DNA from: Deltaproteobacteria bacterium
GTDB taxonomy: Bacteria > Desulfobacterota > Dissulfuribacteria > Dissulfuribacterales > QOAL01
Length of the DNA: 64,000 nucleotides
NCBI GenBank assembly: GCA_015493475.1
Contig: WGDC01000008.1
Span: forward strand, 47,472 to 111,471
Direction of reading: 5' to 3'
In this document: positions 9,908-17,129 of the stretch, in pieces
How positions within the stretch are numbered: position 1 is the first letter of the stretch
Layout of the letters: every line of letters starts with the position of its first letter
Notes under the pieces: model-generated
Told to the model about the DNA's origin: nothing
The model's input: the letters and a program-made list of their open reading frames with translations, nothing else
Database searches by the model: none
Made by a program: the position numbers and the translations under genes

Positions 9908-10216
9908 ATGACAGATCTTGGAATTGTTTCAGTTTTGGAAGAAAAGATAGAGAGGCTTTTGAGTTACCTTAATGACCTAGAAAAGGAAAAAAGTCAATTG
10001 ATTCAGAAACTCAAGGAGAGAGATGCTACTATCACAGATCTCAGTACAAAAATTGAAACCCTTGAAGGCGAAAGGGCTGACGTTGGTTCAAGGGTTGAAA
10101 GGATGCTTGAAAAAATAGAATCTATCACCACAAGGTCTGATGAGGAAGCCTTTGTCCATCCGTCTGAAAGTCAGGCCAGCAGTGATGCCAGCATTGACTT
10201 TAACCAACAGGGTTGA
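9908..10216 (+). CDS. Small coiled-coil protein, ZapB-like
   Basis: The protein is 102 residues from the ATG at 9908, which has a clean AAAGGAG ribosome site; a longer frame reaching back into the GlmU-like gene lacks one. Residues about 10-75 form one continuous heptad-rich helix (LEEKIERLLSYLNDLEKEKS onward), then a polar, probably unstructured tail. This shape and the position directly before zapA suggest a ZapB-like division-ring factor, which bundles with ZapA and FtsZ. There are no catalytic motifs, and coiled coils are hard to assign by sequence, so the name rests mainly on the neighbourhood. Confidence 0.62.
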   Translation: MTDLGIVSVLEEKIERLLSYLNDLEKEKSQLIQKLKERDATITDLSTKIETLEGERADVGSRVERMLEKIESITTRSDEEAFVHPSESQASSDASIDFNQQG

Positions 10217-10226
10217 TGGTTAGAAA

Positions 10227-10520
10227 GTGCTCCAGAAATTTAGGCTGAAATTTCTTGGCAATATTTATGAGCTGCAGGGAGAGGATCCCGGTATTGATTT
10301 GCAGGAGGTGGCATCTTACGTAGAACAAAAGGCAGCGGAACTTGAACAGAAATATTCTACCCTTCCACCTGCCAAGCTGATGGTTCTGGTGGCAATGGGA
10401 CTTGGAAAGGATTATTTGTCTGCAAAAACGCGCCTTGATAAGTTACAAGAAGGGCTCAGCCTGAAGGTTAAGGTGATTAGCAAAAAAATAGACGCGGAGT
10501 TAATGAAAAAAAAAGATTGA
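10227..10520 (+). CDS. zapA: Cell division protein ZapA
   Basis: ZapA bridges FtsZ filaments and stabilises the Z ring. The 97-residue protein has the family's N-terminal beta-rich head (FRLKFLGNIYELQGEDPGID), the LQEVASYVEQKAAELEQKY helix, and the VLVAMGLGKDYLSAKTRLDKLQ coiled coil. The start is GTG at 10227; the ATG at 10216 is in another frame with an early stop. The 6S RNA follows immediately, the same order as zapA-ssrS in Gammaproteobacteria, which supports both calls. Confidence 0.88.
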   Translation: MLQKFRLKFLGNIYELQGEDPGIDLQEVASYVEQKAAELEQKYSTLPPAKLMVLVAMGLGKDYLSAKTRLDKLQEGLSLKVKVISKKIDAELMKKKD

Positions 10521-10525
10521 TATGT

Positions 10526-10531
10526 TATAAT
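10526..10531 (+). promoter_or_regulatory. -10 box of the 6S RNA promoter
   Basis: A perfect TATAAT lies 10-15 bases before the predicted 5' end of the 6S RNA. The -35 region falls within the end of zapA and is not a good match, so only the -10 is claimed. Confidence 0.55.
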
Positions 10532-10540
10532 TTTTATTAA

Positions 10541-10719
10541 AGCATTCCCTGCTGTGTGCGTGGCTTGCTGACAGTTTGTTGAGCCAACACCCCGTACAAG
10601 GGAGTCGTTCCTCCGTGGAAGAGTGGAAGGGGAGAACAGCCCCTTCCGTTGGAAACGGATATGACACCCACCTGAGTCCGCTCAGGTTCAATAGACTCAG
10701 CTGCACGGCACGGCGGGGT
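10541..10719 (+). ncRNA. ssrS: 6S RNA
   Basis: 6S RNA binds the housekeeping RNA polymerase holoenzyme by mimicking an open promoter. A long closing stem pairs CCCTGCTGTG (10547-10556) with the matching bases ending in GGCACGGCGGGG (to 10718), with some G-U pairs. The 3' side of the central region holds a small hairpin, ACCTGAG-TCCG-CTCAGGT, in the place where Escherichia coli 6S has its CCTTGAACC...GGTTCAAGG hairpin, and an apical GGAAGGGG...CCCCTTCC hairpin sits in the middle. The length of about 180 and the position right after zapA fit. Ends are estimated to within a few bases. A covariance-model search would settle it. Confidence 0.85.
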
Positions 10720-10750
10720 TTTTGGTTGCTATAACCCCGTCTGGGTTTTT
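10714..10750 (+). terminator. Terminator after 6S RNA
   Basis: CGGGGTT at 10714-10720 pairs with AACCCCG at 10733-10739, followed shortly by GGGTTTTTAT. It overlaps the last bases of the 6S closing stem, so the two structures would compete, as in other 6S genes. Confidence 0.6.
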
Positions 10751-10982
10751 ATATAAACGGATACTGGTGAGGTGATTGAGTTGCAAACTCTGCATTTGCA
10801 GATTTAGATATATGTTTAAACGGTCGAGTCATTTTTTATCCATAGAATCGGCTTGCCATGGCGAGTGGGTATTTCTTTTTGTGGCAAGTTGAAATCCTGT
10901 CTTATATTCCCGCCATTATCCGTTTCAGACCATAATTTTTAGATGGGGTGTGGCAGTATAATCCTGCTTTTGGAGGCCACAC

Positions 10983-12545
10983 ATGATTGACATAATGACC
11001 ATATTGTTATTGGTTCTTTTCACTGCCATTGGAGGTGCGGCAGGCTTTGCCATAGCGAGGTTTTTCTTTTCCAAGAGGTACGAGCTCGACAAGGAAGAGG
11101 CAAAACGCCTGCGCAAGGAGGCTGAGTCAGAAGCCAGACGTCTATTGAAGGAGGCTGAGGTCCAGGCCAAGGAAGAGGCCCTTCAGCTCAAGAAAGAGGC
11201 CGAACGTGAGGTCAGTGAGAGGAAAGGAGAACTCAGAAGTCGAGAAAAGCGTTTGCTCCAGAGGGAGCAGCAGATAGAAAAGAAAAAGGTGCTCGTGGAT
11301 TCAAAGGAGATAGAACTCCTTGAAAAGGAAAAACGAATTCAGGACACAGAAAGCAGGCTCACGGACAGGGAAAGGGAAATAGAAACCCTGATAAACGCGC
11401 AGAGGGAGAAGCTTGAACATATATCAGGGATGTCAAAGGATGATGCCAAGGAGCAGCTTCTAATGAGCCTGGAGGCGGAGGTGCGGCAGGAGGCAGGCAA
11501 ACTTCTCAGAAAAATTGAGATGGAGACAAAAGACTTGGCAGACAGGAAAGCGAGAGAGATAATTGCCTTGGCAATCGCACGTTATGCCGGCGAGTATGTG
11601 GCAGAGCGAACCGTGTCTGTTGTGGCCCTTCCCAACGAAGAGATGAAGGGCCGGATAATTGGCCGGGAGGGCAGAAACATCAAGGCCATAGAGGCGGCTA
11701 CGGGGATAGACATAATTATTGACGACACACCAGAGGCGGTTCTCCTTTCAGGTTTCAATCCGGTCAGGAGAGAGGTTGCCAGAGTCGCTCTTGAAAAGTT
11801 GGTGCTCGACGGCCGTATTCATCCCGCCAGGATCGAAGAGGTGGTTCGCAAGGTCGAGAATGAGATAGATGGAGCCATCAGGGAGGCGGGAGAACAGGCA
11901 ACTTTCGACGTGGGGGTTTACGGGATACATCCTGAGCTCGTGAAGCTTCTCGGCAAGCTGAAGTTCAGGACGAGTTATGCCCAGAATGTCCTTCAGCATT
12001 CGGTGGAAGTTGCATTCCTATGCGGGATCATGGCGGCGGAGCTTGGCGTGGATGTCAAGAAGGCAAAAAGGGCAGGTCTGTTGCACGACATAGGAAAGGC
12101 GGTGGATCACGAAGTGGAAGGCTCGCATGCCATTATAGGAGCCGACCTGGCAAAAAAACATGGTGAACCAAGGGATGTCATCCATGCAATAGCTGCTCAT
12201 CATGAGGACGTAAAGCCGGAGTCAGTTCTCGCGGTGTTGGTCCAGGCGGCGGATGCCCTTTCGGGAGCCCGTCCAGGGGCAAGACGGGAAATGCTGGAAA
12301 GCTACGTTAAACGGCTTGAAGACCTCGAACGCATAGCCACCTCCTTTACCGGGGTAGAGAAATCATTTGCTATCCAGGCGGGCCGTGAAATTCGAATTGT
12401 TGTAAACAGTGATTCAATCTCTGATTCTGAGGCGACGATGCTATGTCGGGATATCACGAAGAAGATCGAAAGCGAACTTACTTATCCAGGCCAGATAAAG
12501 GTAACTGTAATCAGGGAAACCAGGGCCGTAGACTACGCCAAGTAA
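10983..12545 (+). CDS. rny: Ribonuclease Y
   Basis: RNase Y is a membrane-anchored endoribonuclease that starts mRNA decay. The order of parts is diagnostic: one N-terminal membrane helix (about residues 4-28), a long charged coiled coil (about 35-200), a KH RNA-binding domain ([16 protein letters not shown] near 222-236), and an HD phosphohydrolase domain ([23 protein letters not shown], and [12 protein letters not shown]) holding the metal ligands. The length of 520 is the family norm. It is preceded by TTGGAGG. About 230 bases of leader separate it from the 6S terminator; a TTGCAA/TTAGAT pair near 10781-10809 is a possible but weak promoter. The tyrS gene follows at 19 bases. Confidence 0.97.
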   Translation: MIDIMTILLLVLFTAIGGAAGFAIARFFFSKRYELDKEEAKRLRKEAESEARRLLKEAEVQAKEEALQLKKEAEREVSERKGELRSREKRLLQREQQIEKKKVLVDSKEIELLEKEKRIQDTESRLTDREREIETLINAQREKLEHISGMSKDDAKEQLLMSLEAEVRQEAGKLLRKIEMETKDLADRKAREIIALAIARYAGEYVAERTVSVVALPNEEMKGRIIGREGRNIKAIEAATGIDIIIDDTPEAVLLSGFNPVRREVARVALEKLVLDGRIHPARIEEVVRKVENEIDGAIREAGEQATFDVGVYGIHPELVKLLGKLKFRTSYAQNVLQHSVEVAFLCGIMAAELGVDVKKAKRAGLLHDIGKAVDHEVEGSHAIIGADLAKKHGEPRDVIHAIAAHHEDVKPESVLAVLVQAADALSGARPGARREMLESYVKRLEDLERIATSFTGVEKSFAIQAGREIRIVVNSDSISDSEATMLCRDITKKIESELTYPGQIKVTVIRETRAVDYAK

Positions 12546-12564
12546 GCAGCATAAGGTGTTCGAA

Positions 12565-13776
12565 ATGGAAAAGGATATAGACAAGTCAATAGATCTGATA
12601 AGTAGAGGCGCGGTAGAGATAATTGCGGAAGAGGATCTCAGAAAAAGGCTTGAAAAGGCCCTATCGGAAGACAGACCCCTAAGGGTAAAGGCGGGTTTCG
12701 ATCCAACGGCGCCAGACCTTCACTTGGGTCATACTGTTCTCATCCAGAAAATGCGTCATTTTCAGGAACTCGGTCACGAGGTAATTTTCCTCATAGGGGA
12801 CTTTACGGGATTGATAGGCGATCCCACTGGCAAGTCCGAGACCAGGCCTCCTCTGACTCCGGATCAAGTCCAGGAAAATGCGGCCACTTATAAGGAGCAG
12901 ATTTTCAAGATACTTGATCCGGGAAGGACTCTTATAGCCTTTAACAGCAAGTGGATGAACAAGATGGCTTCCATTGATATGATTCGTCTATGTGCCAAAT
13001 ATACTGTTGCGAGGATGCTTGAACGGGAGGATTTCAAACAGAGATTCACGCAGCAACGGCCTATTGCAATCCACGAGTTTATATACCCCCTTATACAGGG
13101 ATACGATTCCTTGGCCCTGAAGGCAGACGTGGAGCTTGGTGGGACTGACCAGAAGTTCAACCTCCTGGTAGGTAGACAGATTCAAAAGGAATATGGTCAG
13201 GAACCCCAGGTTGTAATAACCATGCCGCTCCTCGAGGGGCTTGACGGAATACAGAAGATGAGTAAGTCTCTTGGAAATTACGTTGGAATTACAGAGGAGC
13301 CAGACTCCATGTTTGGCAAGATCATGTCCATATCCGACGAGTTGATGTTCAGATATTATGAGCTTTTGAGCGCTCGCTCTCTTGAAGAGATCGAACAGCT
13401 TAAAAGGGGGATAGAGGCCGGGGCCGTGCATCCGAAGGATGTGAAGGCGCAGCTCGCCTACGAGCTCGTTGAGAGGTATCACGGCAGTGAGGCTGCTGAA
13501 AAGGCCCGTCAGCAGTTCGATACACAGTTTTCAAAGGGACAGGTGCCAGAGGACATCCCGGAATATGTCATAGAAAGGGACGGTGAAGGCAGGCTCTTTA
13601 TTCCGAGGCTGTTGAAGGAAGCCGGACTGGTAAAGAGCAGTTCCGAGGCAAGAAGGCTCATCAGACAGGGGGGAGTTAGCCTTGACGGCAAGAAGCTTGG
13701 GCAGGAGGAGATAGATATCCCAGCGTCTCGAGCGGTTATCAAGGTGGGAAAGAGGCGTTACTTGAGGCTTGTTTAG
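12565..13776 (+). CDS. tyrS: Tyrosyl-tRNA synthetase
   Basis: The class I synthetase attaches tyrosine to tRNA-Tyr. The HIGH motif appears as [10 protein letters not shown] near residue 45, [14 protein letters not shown] follows, and the KMSKS motif is complete in [13 protein letters not shown]. The C-terminal 60 residues form an S4 RNA-binding domain ([20 protein letters not shown]). The 403-residue length fits the TyrS subgroup found in many anaerobes. The ATG at 12565 is chosen over a GTG nine bases earlier because AAGGTG lies at the right spacing. It is probably co-transcribed with rny. Confidence 0.96.
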   Translation: MEKDIDKSIDLISRGAVEIIAEEDLRKRLEKALSEDRPLRVKAGFDPTAPDLHLGHTVLIQKMRHFQELGHEVIFLIGDFTGLIGDPTGKSETRPPLTPDQVQENAATYKEQIFKILDPGRTLIAFNSKWMNKMASIDMIRLCAKYTVARMLEREDFKQRFTQQRPIAIHEFIYPLIQGYDSLALKADVELGGTDQKFNLLVGRQIQKEYGQEPQVVITMPLLEGLDGIQKMSKSLGNYVGITEEPDSMFGKIMSISDELMFRYYELLSARSLEEIEQLKRGIEAGAVHPKDVKAQLAYELVERYHGSEAAEKARQQFDTQFSKGQVPEDIPEYVIERDGEGRLFIPRLLKEAGLVKSSSEARRLIRQGGVSLDGKKLGQEEIDIPASRAVIKVGKRRYLRLV

Positions 13777-13853
13777 GTTTTGGAAGCAGTGTTTCAGGAT
13801 AGCCTATATCGGTTCTTTGTAGAAAAGGCCTTCTGGGAGGGAGCCTAATTTTT

Positions 13854-14270
13854 ATGAATTCTTGGTTGGGTAATGCCCTGTCAGCGATGTTGTGCTGGGG
13901 ATTATGGGCATTTTTCCCAAAGCTGTCTCTATCTCGGATTTCTCCATCGAGTTCCGTGTTTTTTGAGGCATGCGGTGTAATGGCCACAAGCCTCGTTGTG
14001 GTTTTTCTGCTTGGCCCAGGGCTTGAGATTGACATCGAGGGGGGATTTTACGCAATACTTACAGGCGTATTTGGCACAATAGGCCTGTATTTTTTCTTCT
14101 GTGCGGCTAAAACCGGACCCATTTCCGTTATATCAGCCCTTACAGCCATTTACCCGGTTGTAACAGTGGGACTCGCCGTTATCGTTCTACACGAAAGGTT
14201 GGAAATGAGGCAGTTGATAGGGGTGATGCTGGCGCTCGCTGCTGCTGCACTTCTTTCAGTAAGAGGCTGA
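13854..14270 (+). CDS. EamA/DMT family transporter, single-domain
   Basis: A membrane protein of 138 residues with about five hydrophobic helices. The pattern WGLWAFFPKLSLSRISPSS at the N-terminus and the final AVIVLHERLEMRQLIGVMLALAAAALL helix pair are typical of one EamA half of the drug/metabolite transporter superfamily. Most members have two such halves (about 300 residues), so this one should work as a dimer, like small EmrE-type proteins, or be a surviving half. The substrate is unknown. It stands alone between tyrS and a tRNA gene. Confidence 0.85.
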   Translation: MNSWLGNALSAMLCWGLWAFFPKLSLSRISPSSSVFFEACGVMATSLVVVFLLGPGLEIDIEGGFYAILTGVFGTIGLYFFFCAAKTGPISVISALTAIYPVVTVGLAVIVLHERLEMRQLIGVMLALAAAALLSVRG

Positions 14271-14293
14271 GATTCAACGGATACAGCGAGACA

Positions 14294-14363
14294 TTTCATA
14301 AGGATCAGTATGGAGACTATTACTATTTCCCTCTTTGATGTATCCCATGTCCGCCTTATGAAA
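14294..14363. repeat. Inverted repeat with 10-base arms
   Basis: TTTCATAAGG at 14294-14303 is matched by CCTTATGAAA at 14354-14363, a perfect inverted pair separated by 50 bases. It lies in the gap between the EamA gene and tRNA-Leu. It may form a long hairpin in the transcript or mark a degenerate element; no gene is seen in the gap. Confidence 0.45.
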
Positions 14364-14429
14364 GAATGCCCGGAGGCACTATAGAGAGAATCTCAAGTCA
14401 TTGCGTAAAAACAGGAATATGACTTTATC

Positions 14430-14517
14430 TGGTGCCGAAGGGGAGATTCGAACTCCCACGGGAATAACTCCCACTAGATCCTGAATCTAGCGCGTCTACC
14501 AATTCCGCCACTTCGGC
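14430..14517 (-). tRNA. tRNA-Leu (anticodon CAG)
   Basis: On the minus strand the sequence folds as a class II tRNA. The acceptor GCCGAAG pairs with CTTCGGC, the D arm reads GGCGGAATTGGTAGACGC, the anticodon arm CTAGA-TTCAGGA-TCTAG gives anticodon CAG, a long variable arm follows (TGGGAGTTATTCCCGT), and the T arm contains GTTCGAATC. The CCA end is encoded (14430-14432). It reads leucine CTG codons. Confidence 0.97.
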
Positions 14518-14604
14518 AGTTGTGGGTGCTAATTAAATAAAGAGGTGTTGCGATTGTCAAGTGGTCATATTACTGTTTCCGAGATCTATTAACCGGTGAC
14601 TTGG

Positions 14605-15549
14605 ATGAAAATATATTCCGCTCTTGAAGAAATAGAGAGGCCATTTTATAGGCCAGCCCTTACCATAGGGAATTTTGACGGTGTGCACCTCGGACATCAG
14701 GCCCTGTTCAAAAAGGTGGTGGAACTGGCCGGAAAAAGGGGAGGCGACAAGGTTGCCCTGACCTTTCATCCTCATCCGATGAAGGTCCTCAGGCCGGACA
14801 ATCCTCCTAAGCTCATCAGTACCTTAGAACAGAAGGTGGAGCTCATTATGGAAGCCGGTATTGAACACCTTCTTTGTATTCCTTTTACCCGGGAGTTTGC
14901 CAGTACGAGCGCCACGGAATTTGTTGAGAAAATACTTTACTGCACTATAGGTCTGGAGGACCTTGTCGTGGGTTATGATTATGCCTTCGGCCGGGGGAGG
15001 GAAGGCGACATAGATTTTTTGAAAACTATGGGCCATAAACTTGGCTTCCATGTCCATGTTATCCCGCCGGTCAAGATAGAAGGAATCATTGTCAGCAGCA
15101 CAGCCATAAGAGAGTTCGTAAAAAAAGGTGACATGAGGATGGTCCGGAAGATGCTGGGAAGATTTTACCAGATAAGGGGCCTTGTAAAGAGAGGTAAAAG
15201 GCGTGGTGGACCTGTGGTGGGTTTCCCAACGGCGAATTTGTCGATAAACCCCGAAGATTTATGCCCAAAGCCGGGAGTTTATGCAGTGCAGGTGATACAC
15301 GGAGAAAGGCTCTACAATGGGGTGGTAAACATAGGTTTCAATCCCACCTTTCATGATGGAAAGCTCGGGGCCGAGGTTCATATTTTCAACTTTAACAGGG
15401 AAATCTACGGGCATGAAATAAAGGTGAACGTAGTGGCGAGGATAAGGGATGAAAAAAGGTTCCCGGGGCCTGACGAGCTTGCAGAACAAATAAGAAAGGA
15501 TATAGAAAAGGCGAAAAAGATATTGGGCTCCATAAAGACAGGCACCTGA
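14605..15549 (+). CDS. ribF: Bifunctional riboflavin kinase / FAD synthetase
   Basis: RibF turns riboflavin into FMN and then FAD. The N-terminal adenylyltransferase domain shows TIGNFDGVHLGHQALF with the nucleotide-binding HLGH, TFHPHPMKV, and SSTAIREFVKKGD. The C-terminal kinase domain shows RGGPVVGFPTANL, PKPGVYAV, NIGFNPTF and EVHIFNF. The length of 314 from ATG 14605 is typical. A GTG nine bases upstream is possible but family members start at this MKIYSAL. A flavin supply fits the many flavin and quinone enzymes nearby, but ribF is a housekeeping gene. Confidence 0.96.
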   Translation: MKIYSALEEIERPFYRPALTIGNFDGVHLGHQALFKKVVELAGKRGGDKVALTFHPHPMKVLRPDNPPKLISTLEQKVELIMEAGIEHLLCIPFTREFASTSATEFVEKILYCTIGLEDLVVGYDYAFGRGREGDIDFLKTMGHKLGFHVHVIPPVKIEGIIVSSTAIREFVKKGDMRMVRKMLGRFYQIRGLVKRGKRRGGPVVGFPTANLSINPEDLCPKPGVYAVQVIHGERLYNGVVNIGFNPTFHDGKLGAEVHIFNFNREIYGHEIKVNVVARIRDEKRFPGPDELAEQIRKDIEKAKKILGSIKTGT

Positions 15550-15607
15550 AAGCCCCAGTCTGCGCCACTATTACTGACGTCCTATAAGCAGGGGAAAATA
15601 CGACTTC

Positions 15608-16150
15608 ATGAAGGGCAAGCCACGGGGAATACCGAGAGCCTGCAAACGAAAAACAGGAAAGCGATTTTCTGGCCTCAGATTCCTCGTAACCTATGTCTTG
15701 TTGATGGCCGGCCTCGCCCTTGCTATGAGTTTTGAACCTGTAAAGAGGGTCATTGATATAAACGGTGTCTATACGGATCTTGTGGTCAAGGCCACTGCCC
15801 ATTTACTCAGACCGTTCGGGCTTGTCAGGGATGTGCAGGGCTCGGTAATCCATCTTAACGGGATATCACTTGATGTAAGGTTTGGCTGCAACGGCCTCGA
15901 GGCCTTTCTTATATACATGGTGGCGATCCTGGCGTTTCCTGCCCAATGGCGCAAAAAGCTGTGGGGTATTGTGGTGGGTTTTTTCGTCATCCAGCTCCTG
16001 AATGTGCTGAGAATAGCGGTTCTCGGCTACTGTGGAGTCCATTTCCCTGGTTTTTTTCACGTGTTTCACATCTACGTTGCACAGGGCATCATGATCGCCG
16101 TAGCCTTTGCACTCTTCCTTATTTGGATAACCAATGTGGCCAAGGAATAG
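15608..16150 (+). CDS. Exosortase H (XrtH-like)
   Basis: Exosortases are membrane cysteine transpeptidase-like proteins that process C-terminal PEP-CTERM-type sorting tails. This 180-residue member has about five membrane helices and the three catalytic-type residues in order: Cys94 in VRFGCNGLEAF, Arg135 in LNVLRIAVL, and His154 in FHVFHIYVAQG. The short length and these local contexts fit XrtH, the form tied to IPTLxxWG-CTERM tails. The next gene, overlapping by 17 bases, looks like the XrtH-associated membrane protein, which strengthens the call. No substrate with such a tail is seen in this window. Confidence 0.85.
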   Translation: MKGKPRGIPRACKRKTGKRFSGLRFLVTYVLLMAGLALAMSFEPVKRVIDINGVYTDLVVKATAHLLRPFGLVRDVQGSVIHLNGISLDVRFGCNGLEAFLIYMVAILAFPAQWRKKLWGIVVGFFVIQLLNVLRIAVLGYCGVHFPGFFHVFHIYVAQGIMIAVAFALFLIWITNVAKE

Positions 16151-16742
16151 GATAATAGCAGCAGGTCTGCTTTTTATAACCGCTTACTGCCTCATGGTTT
16201 TTCTCTGGCTTCACGTAAATGCCTATTACGGGATGGCTGTTACAAGTGCAGGGGCCCACCTTTCTGCATTGGCAACCGGGTGCCTTGTTGACAAGCTATA
16301 TTTTCAGGGCGGCAGGGCGGTGTGTAATTTTCTTTACCAGGCCGTGACAGTGCGTGGGCCGGCTATCCTCCATTTGCAGGTAGTGCTTCACGTTTCAAAT
16401 TATTCCTACAACATACCTCTGACACTGTCTCTTGCTGCCGCGCTTTTCCCATTCGTCTCATGGAAGGCCCGTTCCCTTCTCGAGGCATTGGGTCTACTTG
16501 TTTTGATACATCTTTTTTATGTCTTTTTGTTCTGCGGAATGCAAATTTACCATGCCTTAATAAGGTCAGGGGTTAAGGCCCTATGGAAGTCCGAGGCCTT
16601 TGCCTGGGAGTACCCATGGGTCTTTGTAAATGCCATGGCAATAAGATTCGAGCCTTTTTTGATAGGGGCCTTTATCTGGTTCAGAAACGCGACGTCTCCT
16701 CTCCGCGCTTCGGAAATCCGAGAAGGCCTCCTGAAAGGTTAG
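16134..16742 (+). CDS. Exosortase H-associated membrane protein
   Basis: A 202-residue protein with four or five hydrophobic helices and little else. It starts with ATG at 16134, inside the end of the exosortase gene, and so is translationally linked to it. A membrane protein of this size after xrtH is a known constant companion whose role is not established; a part in substrate handling is likely. The conserved-looking segment SYNIPLTLSLAAALFPFV and the final WEYPWVFVNAMAIRFEPFLIG fall in or near membrane helices. Family assignment rests on position as much as on sequence. Confidence 0.72.
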   Translation: MWPRNRIIAAGLLFITAYCLMVFLWLHVNAYYGMAVTSAGAHLSALATGCLVDKLYFQGGRAVCNFLYQAVTVRGPAILHLQVVLHVSNYSYNIPLTLSLAAALFPFVSWKARSLLEALGLLVLIHLFYVFLFCGMQIYHALIRSGVKALWKSEAFAWEYPWVFVNAMAIRFEPFLIGAFIWFRNATSPLRASEIREGLLKG

Positions 16743-16771
16743 GATTTATAGCAGGAAAACAAGAGGCAAAA

Positions 16772-16787
16772 GGCCCCACATGGGGCC
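16772..16787. terminator. Bidirectional terminator between exosortase operon and ferredoxin
   Basis: GGCCCC-ACAT-GGGGCC forms a six-base stem. On the minus strand it is followed by TTTT, and it lies between two converging genes, so it probably serves the ferredoxin gene and perhaps both. Confidence 0.6.
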
Positions 16788-16814
16788 CTTAAAGGATTTT
16801 ATGGCTGTGTATGC

Positions 16815-17000
16815 CTAAACTTCTTCTACTGTAATTGCGCCCACTGGGCAAACCTCAACGCAGGTTTCGCAACCGAGGCAGTCATCCGGCCTTGCAATTA
16901 CGGGCTTGTCGTCCTCGAAATCATAAACTTCTGCTGGACATGCGTTTACGCATTCTTCGTCGCCCTGGCACTTGTCATAGTCGATTGTGATCTGAAACAT
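16815..17000 (-). CDS. Ferredoxin with one Asp-substituted cluster motif
   Basis: A 61-residue electron carrier with two cluster motifs. The C-terminal one is the full CxxCxxCxxxCP (Cys41, 44, 47, 51). The N-terminal one reads C11-x2-D14-x2-C17-x3-C21-P, so the second cysteine is aspartate. This Asp pattern is known from Pyrococcus furiosus ferredoxin and Desulfovibrio africanus ferredoxin III, where the cluster can shift between [3Fe-4S] and [4Fe-4S] forms or bind other metals. A GAGGAAGCC ribosome site and a strong promoter precede it. Its place beside the dsr genes suggests it may serve sulfite reduction, but the partner is not shown. Confidence 0.95.
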   Translation of the reverse strand: MFQITIDYDKCQGDEECVNACPAEVYDFEDDKPVIARPDDCLGCETCVEVCPVGAITVEEV

Positions 17001-17071
17001 GGCTTCCTCCTTAATTTTTAGTTTATGGGAACTTGTCCCTAGTTCTCTGCTGTTTGCGCTTGAACAGGACT

Positions 17072-17101
17072 CATATAGTCAAAAGACAAAGGCGTTGTCA
17101 A
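17072..17101 (-). promoter_or_regulatory. Sigma-70 promoter of the ferredoxin gene
   Basis: On the minus strand a perfect TTGACA (17096-17101) is followed after 18 bases by TATATG (17072-17077). It lies about 70 bases before the ferredoxin start, in the gap after the CbiA-like gene, so the ferredoxin can be made on its own in high amount. Confidence 0.65.
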
Positions 17102-17129
17102 GCCTATTTTGTGTTTTTTGCTCAAAATC

